From positions 1 through 54,221 of the forward strand of contig CALWSF010000025.1 of NCBI GenBank assembly GCA_944384125.1: a stretch of DNA of 54,221 bases, written 5' to 3'. Origin of the DNA: an uncultured Lachnospiraceae bacterium (GTDB lineage: Bacteria; Bacillota; Clostridia; Lachnospirales; Lachnospiraceae). Below the pieces are notes generated by a model that saw only the letters and a list, made by a program, of their open reading frames with translations, was not told where the DNA came from and made no database searches. Below, piece by piece: positions 50,143 through 54,221 of the stretch (position 1 is its first letter; every line of letters starts with the position of its first letter). Both the position numbers and the translations under genes were made by a program.

Positions 50143-51366
50143 CTATTCCGTCTTTAATAACTCGAGTTGTCTCTGTTCGAATGCTCCCTTCACAACAGCG
50201 TACAACTCCTTTGGTCTATTATACTTCACTTTTGCGTATATGTCCATTGTAATTTTGCTGCTCTCATGACCAGCCAGATACTGCACTGTTTTCGGGTCCA
50301 CAGATGCTGCGATCAGGTTTGTAATATAAGTATGTCGCAGCTGATGCGGTGTTACCTGAAAGTCCAATGTATATACAACCGTGTTGTTATGCTTAGCCTT
50401 TTCTCCAAGCACTGGCGTAACTGTATGCTTGATTTTCTTACCGTTCACATATCTCACATAAGTTCTCTCCTTGGTTGATCGTGTCACAATATACTGCCAC
50501 ACTCTCCTAAACTGTGTATAGGAAAGGGCCTTACCATCTCTATTGCATACCACAAACTCGGATTTCGACTGCTCCTTTGCTTCTCTTAAGCATTCAGTCA
50601 GACGATCCGGAAGTGGAATATCTCTTCTTGCGGCCTTCGTTTTCAGCTGTTCTGAAATAACCGGACGATTATGCTCTGTGTTCCAAGCTCTTTTCACAGA
50701 AAGATACGGCGCCTCTTCATCCAGAAACACACAATCCCATTTAAGTCCCAGGATTTCTTCTCGCCTGAGTCCCGCATATAATCCAAGCATTACAAACACA
50801 TAGGGCGGCAGGCCCTTGATCGCATCCAAAAGCATTTCCACCTGCTCATCTGTCAATGGTGGCTTCTCCTTCTCAGGAATACCTCTCCTGGAAGGGATTC
50901 TCTTCGTTGGATTCTCCCTTATTAAATGGTTGTCCTCTGCTGAATAGAAAATGCACTTCAGCAGCATCACCACGGAATGATATACCGATTCAGATTTCTT
51001 TGAAACCGGCACCAGTGCCATCTTGATATCATCCTGCGTCACATCAGCCATGTACATATCGCCCAGCGGCTGAATGATGTAGTTTTTCACCTTTGACGTG
51101 TAATCTAACATTGTCGTATATCTGACATGGGCCGACTGCATGTACAACCATTTTTCAGCATACTCCTTTACCGTTGGTGTCTTCTGCCTGAAGATCTTAT
51201 CCTCAATCTGTCGCTTCGCTTCTTCTACCTTATCATAAAGCTCTTCCCTTGTTTTTCCATAAAAAGCTACTCTCTTTCCATCCGCATCTCGAATTCTGGT
51301 TCTATAATAAGTCACTCCATTATGCACTACTGTTCCGTATTTCGGAATCTGACGTCTTCTAGCCAT
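50143..51366 (-). CDS. int: Tyrosine recombinase/integrase (Tn916 type)
   Basis: A 407-residue site-specific recombinase. The N-terminal arm-binding domain opens with GTVVHNGVTYYRTRIRDADGKRVAFYGKTREEL; a SAM-like core-binding domain spans about 65-150. The catalytic residues are in AGLRREEILGL (Arg), HQLRHTY (His, Arg), AGHESSKITMDIYAKV (His, then Tyr). It lies about 90 bases inside the rpsI junction, the usual place for an integrase. Drives integration into and excision from the rpsI 3' end. Confidence 0.95.
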   Translation of the reverse strand: MARRRQIPKYGTVVHNGVTYYRTRIRDADGKRVAFYGKTREELYDKVEEAKRQIEDKIFRQKTPTVKEYAEKWLYMQSAHVRYTTMLDYTSKVKNYIIQPLGDMYMADVTQDDIKMALVPVSKKSESVYHSVVMLLKCIFYSAEDNHLIRENPTKRIPSRRGIPEKEKPPLTDEQVEMLLDAIKGLPPYVFVMLGLYAGLRREEILGLKWDCVFLDEEAPYLSVKRAWNTEHNRPVISEQLKTKAARRDIPLPDRLTECLREAKEQSKSEFVVCNRDGKALSYTQFRRVWQYIVTRSTKERTYVRYVNGKKIKHTVTPVLGEKAKHNNTVVYTLDFQVTPHQLRHTYITNLIAASVDPKTVQYLAGHESSKITMDIYAKVKYNRPKELYAVVKGAFEQRQLELLKTE

Positions 51367-51441
51367 TATGTCCCTCCATTCTTCCCAGCACTGTAATTAT
51401 TGTTTAACATGTGCCGGGAGTTCTATCCATGTTGTCGATTT

Positions 51442-51663
51442 CTATACTCTTCTCTTTCTGTAGGTTGGAGTATTATCCAGAGGTCTTGCACGATGAGTGC
51501 AGCGAGCAACGTATTCCTGTAAGGCTCTCTCCGTAAAATACACACAACCATTCTCCACATACTGCACATAGGTAATATGACCACAGCTACGTGCCTGATC
51601 CAGTGCTGTAACACTGATTCCCAATATTTTTGCAGCCTCTTTTCGGCTAATTAATTTTTCCAT
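51442..51663 (-). CDS. Excisionase-like HTH protein
   Basis: A 73-residue MerR/HTH_17-type DNA-binding protein: LISRKEAAKILGISVTALDQARSCG is the helix-turn-helix, then CVYFTERALQEYVA. ATG 51663 has AAAGAGGT upstream; a longer frame would start at 51777 without one. It lies directly upstream of the integrase gene, as Xis genes do, and probably sets the direction of recombination. Confidence 0.8.
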   Translation of the reverse strand: MEKLISRKEAAKILGISVTALDQARSCGHITYVQYVENGCVYFTERALQEYVARCTHRARPLDNTPTYRKRRV

Positions 51664-51821
51664 TCTATGTACCTCTTTCTCAGTTATTGTTCCTGGAACC
51701 GGAAGCCTCGTATCCACACTACGATACCTCCGGAATCCTTGCCAGGTTGTTAAACCTTCTATATAATCTGTGGTCACGTTTTTTTGACTGCATTTCCACT
51801 TTTATAAAACTTTTTTTCTTT

Positions 51822-52250
51822 TTAGAATAATTCTCGGAGCAAACCTACGATTTTGTGCATTCTTGTATTGGCTTGCTTTTTGGAAAGTCCATAACGGACA
51901 CAGAGCGCATCCAAAAATTTCCCTTCTCCCTTGCCTTCAAAGTATTCCATAATGAAGCAGCTGTCTTCCTCGTCAAGCATAGCTAACACCTCATGCAGGC
52001 GTTCCAGCTGCAGCTTGTGCATTACAATCTCCTCGACATCCATATCAGGATCAGCCATCTCAAAACTTTCAACCTCTCCGTCCGGTCCCATCATTGCATC
52101 CGATGACAGAATCTCAACACCATATTTTTCTCTTGCCTGTTCCTCTCTGTATTTTGCCTGGGTTAATGCGTGGAGTCCGTTATCGATCTTTTTGATGTGC
52201 TCCTCAGTTAAGTTCTCGTTTCTGCAGATTCTTTCGTATTTGTAAATCAT
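51822..52250 (-). CDS. Sigma-70-like regulatory protein of the element
   Basis: A 142-residue protein whose C-terminal half matches sigma region 4-type helix-turn-helix (LAMLDEEDSCFIMEYFEGKGEGKFLDALCVRYGLSKKQANTRMHKIVGLLREL). The N-terminal half is helical and charged. AAAGGA precedes ATG 52250; a longer frame from 52349 is less likely. Such proteins on ICEs and phages activate transfer or late genes. Confidence 0.65.
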   Translation of the reverse strand: MIYKYERICRNENLTEEHIKKIDNGLHALTQAKYREEQAREKYGVEILSSDAMMGPDGEVESFEMADPDMDVEEIVMHKLQLERLHEVLAMLDEEDSCFIMEYFEGKGEGKFLDALCVRYGLSKKQANTRMHKIVGLLRELF

Positions 52251-52355
52251 AAAAGTCCTTTCCCAAGCATTTGCCGGGATCAGGACTTCTACTGACCGTA
52301 CAAAGCAATCGAGATTGGAGCTGGCAGCAAAACAAGCATTTTTGAGCATAAAGAA

Positions 52356-52429
52356 AAGCGCCGTCGAAATAAGTCAAATAAAAGGATATGGTTATCCCAT
52401 TATTCAATGACTTGCTTCGTACGGCGCTT
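52356..52429 (-). terminator. Large multi-stem hairpin, probable terminator
   Basis: AAGCGCCGT (52356-52364) pairs with ACGGCGCTT (52421-52429); inside are GAA/TTC, AAGTCA/TGACTT and GGATA/TATCC. On the minus strand it is followed by TTCTTT. It lies downstream of the 52497-52913 gene. Unusually long for a terminator; a small structured RNA is possible. Confidence 0.5.
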
Positions 52430-52496
52430 GGTAGATTATCCGATCAATGACCGGCTCCGCTTGCTCGATTAAAAGTTTGTATTGTTTTTTATTTAA

Positions 52497-52913
52497 TTAT
52501 CGTTTCCTCATGCCTCTTTTCTTACACGGACCGGTATAAGCATGAGCGCGTTTCATCCTGCGGAAATATGCAGGACTGAGTGGTCCTTCAAATTTGCACT
52601 TACGGCATTTGACATACACACTTTCCTTTCGAAGATCAGCCTCCACAACGATTGTTCCCAAAGGGAAAAGAAATGGAACAGTCCTGTTTCCTCTTTTTAT
52701 CTTCAAAGGTGTAATTCCGTCTGACAGAAATCCAATCTTATCAAAATCGTCTTCTGCAAAAGTTTCATATACAACGTTAAGTCCCATTGAGTTTGCAATG
52801 CCTTCAATATCCACACACCTTGGAAGGCCTGCAGTTCCTGACTTTTTCAGGTAGGTCAGAACTACCCCTGTCCCGAGCTCATCCAGCTCTCTGTTTGGTA
52901 TAAATTGTTTCAA
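52497..52913 (-). CDS. ImmA/IrrE-like N-terminal protein with zinc-ribbon-like tail
   Basis: A 138-residue protein. Residues 1-95 resemble the start of ImmA/IrrE-type regulators (IPNRELDELGTGVVLTYL, then VDIEGIANSMGLNVVYETF, DDFDKIGFLSDG and FPLGTIVVEADL), but where the HExxH protease motif would come it continues YVKCRKCKFEGPLSPAYF...CKKR instead. It may be a regulator that lost proteolysis and gained a metal-binding tail. The start is TTG (52911-52913), overlapping the upstream stop as TTGA. Confidence 0.6.
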   Translation of the reverse strand: MKQFIPNRELDELGTGVVLTYLKKSGTAGLPRCVDIEGIANSMGLNVVYETFAEDDFDKIGFLSDGITPLKIKRGNRTVPFLFPLGTIVVEADLRKESVYVKCRKCKFEGPLSPAYFRRMKRAHAYTGPCKKRGMRKR

Positions 52914-53170
52914 GATGAATCAGCCTCCGTATGTGTTGGATCATCAATCGTATAAACATACCATGAAGATCCCAGCCGATATATATTTTTTACCGCACTA
53001 CCTATCAATATGGTGTAACGAATTCCTTCAAATTCATCGTTGACCGGCTCAGCCATATGGATGACTCTTTTTATATCCCAGGTTCGTCCATCATTCCAGA
53101 ATATCTTTAACGGAACGATAGACCCATCAGCATAAGTAATGCTTTCTACGCTGACGTACACTTTTTCCAT
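52910..53170 (-). CDS. Small hypothetical protein of the integrative element
   Basis: An 86-residue beta-rich protein (VYVSVESITYADGSIVPLKIFWNDGRTWDIKRVIHM, then YRLGSSWYVYTIDD). ATG 53170 has GGAGGGG six bases upstream; a longer frame from 53215 is less likely. It is coupled to the ImmA-like gene. Proteins like this are common next to ImmA- and LexA-like genes on ICEs, function unknown. Confidence 0.65.
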   Translation of the reverse strand: MEKVYVSVESITYADGSIVPLKIFWNDGRTWDIKRVIHMAEPVNDEFEGIRYTILIGSAVKNIYRLGSSWYVYTIDDPTHTEADSS

Positions 53171-53207
53171 ACACATCCCCTCCAGATCAAATAACTTTCT
53201 GATATTC

Positions 53208-53399
53208 TCATACATGTGTCTTTGCAGGTCTGCAATGCTCCTCCATACGGAATACCGGAATTCGGATTGTATTACCGAATTGTTTTGACTTTGTCATGGA
53301 ACCACATTTTTCACACTCCATCCAGCCGTCAGTTTCTTCCAGATAGAGGTTGTGATTCACGTGTCCACATATGGGGCATTTTACATCATACTGTTTCAT
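53208..53399 (-). CDS. Small zinc-ribbon protein
   Basis: A 63-residue protein with CPICGH and CEKCG spaced 22 residues apart, a zinc ribbon. GAGGAGGGG precedes the ATG. It is part of the short operon from the LexA-like gene through the ImmA-like gene. Likely a nucleic-acid or protein-binding accessory factor. Confidence 0.7.
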   Translation of the reverse strand: MKQYDVKCPICGHVNHNLYLEETDGWMECEKCGSMTKSKQFGNTIRIPVFRMEEHCRPAKTHV

Positions 53400-53419
53400 C
53401 GACTAACCCCTCCTCAAAG

Positions 53420-54037
53420 TTACATCGTCTTGATCACATGACTTAGAACTCCCTGACAGATCAGTGTGCTGACCAGGAGCTTCTTATCCGGATAAACCTC
53501 CTGGTTCATATACTCAAGAACAACTTTATTGGATTCCTTATTAATCCCTGCATAACGCTTCAGCGTGTTCTCATTGTTCTCATCCAGTGCAACCACGATA
53601 TCTCCAAGCTTCGGCTCTGCATTCTTTCTGATGATAAGTATGTCACTGGATTCAATGCCTGCATCCACCATGGAATCCCCTTTCGCCTTTAAAATATAAA
53701 AGGGTCCTTTACCAAGGATGGCTGTTGAAAGTGATGTCCGGTAAAGAAGGTTTGCTTCTTCCAGAGCGGGCTTACCACAGTTGATCTCTCCGACAGCATC
53801 TACCTGTTCCGAATCAACCAGGATCTTATCCTGTTCCCGGACAGATACCTTTCCATCCTGATAACGGAGCAGTCCCTGCCTGTCCATGGCTACGAGATAG
53901 GTGTAAGCGGTGCTACGCACAACCTCCATCGCATTGGCAATCTGCGTGATCGTCGGCATCGCACCAGCATTCTCCAGATAATATTCGCTGATATACTGCT
54001 TTATCCTGTTCATTAGTTCCGGGTCCTTATGTCTCAT
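53420..54037 (-). CDS. LexA-like S24-family repressor of the element
   Basis: A 205-residue repressor. A winged helix (about residues 1-65: TITQIANAMEVVRSTAYTYL) is followed by an S24 peptidase domain: INCGKP (cleavage site, Cys-Gly instead of Ala-Gly), LKAKGDSMVDAGI (catalytic Ser) and ENTLKRY (catalytic Lys). It resembles cellular LexA but the altered cleavage site and location point to an element regulator released by DNA damage. Two palindromes at 54068-54113 upstream are its likely operators. Confidence 0.85.
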   Translation of the reverse strand: MRHKDPELMNRIKQYISEYYLENAGAMPTITQIANAMEVVRSTAYTYLVAMDRQGLLRYQDGKVSVREQDKILVDSEQVDAVGEINCGKPALEEANLLYRTSLSTAILGKGPFYILKAKGDSMVDAGIESSDILIIRKNAEPKLGDIVVALDENNENTLKRYAGINKESNKVVLEYMNQEVYPDKKLLVSTLICQGVLSHVIKTM

Positions 54038-54067
54038 AGAAGGATCCTCTCTTTCTAAGTTCTAATG

Positions 54068-54113
54068 CGAACAATTTGTTTTCGATAGTACTATTACAGA
54101 ATATATGTTCTGT
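54068..54113. promoter_or_regulatory. Palindromic operators upstream of the LexA-like gene
   Basis: ACAGAA-N6-TTCTGT (54096-54113) is a perfect inverted repeat, and AACAATTTGTT (54070-54080) is a second, 11-base one within CGAA...TTCG. Both lie 30-75 bases upstream of the start codon and are the expected type and place for autoregulation. Neither is a standard GAAC-N4-GTTC box. Confidence 0.55.
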
Positions 54114-54147
54114 CCATGTAACATATTTTTTGTAAAAAGAAAGGGGG

Positions 54148-54187
54148 AGTGTCGCAAAATCATCAAAATAGATGATTGAGCGGCACT
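54148..54187 (-). terminator. Hairpin at the right edge, possible terminator of an off-window gene
   Basis: AATCATC (54058+100 = 54158-54164) pairs with GATGATT (54171-54177), with AGTG-CGC/GCG-CACT pairing outside. On the minus strand TTTT follows the inner stem. No gene is visible in 54114-54221. Confidence 0.4.
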
Positions 54188-54221
54188 TCCGCTCGTTACT
54201 GCAAAAAATTCGGCGTTCCCT

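Noticed and set aside
1-54221. CRISPR arrays, tRNA or rRNA genes
   Set aside because: No regularly spaced repeats, no tRNA cloverleaf pattern and no rRNA signatures were seen on either strand.

Overview
The window looks like the chromosome of an anaerobic low-to-mid-GC Firmicute, most likely a Lachnospiraceae-type gut Clostridiales. This rests on a long-form (type 2) 2-isopropylmalate synthase, a T-box leader, a glycyl radical enzyme, a split ThrE exporter, a PIN-PhoH protein, a MATE-ATPase fusion and strong GGAGG ribosome binding sites. I do not name a genus. Nearly all genes lie on the minus strand; the main plus-strand genes are an XRE-cupin regulator, a glycerol dehydrogenase and three small accessory genes.

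Layout, left to right. (1) 69-7966 is one minus-strand surface-glycan operon with a candidate promoter at 8029-8057. It runs from UDP-galactopyranose mutase through a LicD-type transferase, a flippase, a class V (PhnW-like) aminotransferase, a cytidylyltransferase-like nucleotidyltransferase and a DUF2142 membrane protein to a family 2 glycosyltransferase. Most junctions are ATGA or GTGA overlaps. The gene set suggests a glycan carrying a galactofuranose unit and a CMP-activated phospho- or phosphono-substituent. (2) 8082-18657 holds a split threonine/serine exporter, an XRE-cupin regulator, a metal-dependent amidohydrolase, leuA behind a long leader, a MATE transporter, a CstA-family transporter behind a T-box whose specifier reads as AUC (Ile), and a PIN-PhoH protein. 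(3) 18992-26722 holds proC, a GntR/FCD regulator and a minus-strand catabolic operon: Gfo/Idh/MocA dehydrogenase, an unrecognised Cys-rich protein, TRAP transporter subunits Q, M and P, and a Cgl0159-like aldolase. Its promoter carries a near-palindromic operator. (4) 26957-35175 holds a prolyl-tRNA editing protein, a large membrane protein, a glycyl radical enzyme with no visible activating enzyme, its AraC-type neighbour, a B3/4-domain protein, and a divergent glycerol dehydrogenase with a Rex-like site.

(5) 35205-44555 is a signalling region. A broken deacylase and a hairpin-rich, IS-like segment come first. Next is a Reg_prop/Y_Y_Y/HD-GYP protein whose signal peptide lies in a different frame, joined to an ECF-S-like membrane protein across an A AAA AAG slippery site. 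An operon follows (promoter 44750-44778) with a STAS antagonist, a decayed MATE-ATPase fusion, a methyltransferase, a GNAT protein and a SpoIIE phosphatase with its own C-terminal HATPase. Together these look like an RsbV/RsbW/RsbU-type partner-switching circuit with no sigma factor in sight, tied to a transporter and possibly to c-di-GMP turnover.

(6) 44801-48132 is an AT-richer accessory patch of small orphan proteins, some reminiscent of immunity proteins, with gene remnants and palindromes between them. (7) 48379-49869 holds an HtrA-type protease that stops before any PDZ domain and a small membrane protein. (8) 50001-54221 is the left end of an integrative element inserted in the 3' end of rpsI. 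A 16-codon rpsI tail and its terminator form the junction. Behind them lie a Tn916-type integrase, a small excisionase-like protein, a sigma-like protein, small conserved proteins and a LexA-like repressor with palindromic operators. The element continues past the right edge. No rRNA, tRNA or CRISPR array was seen.
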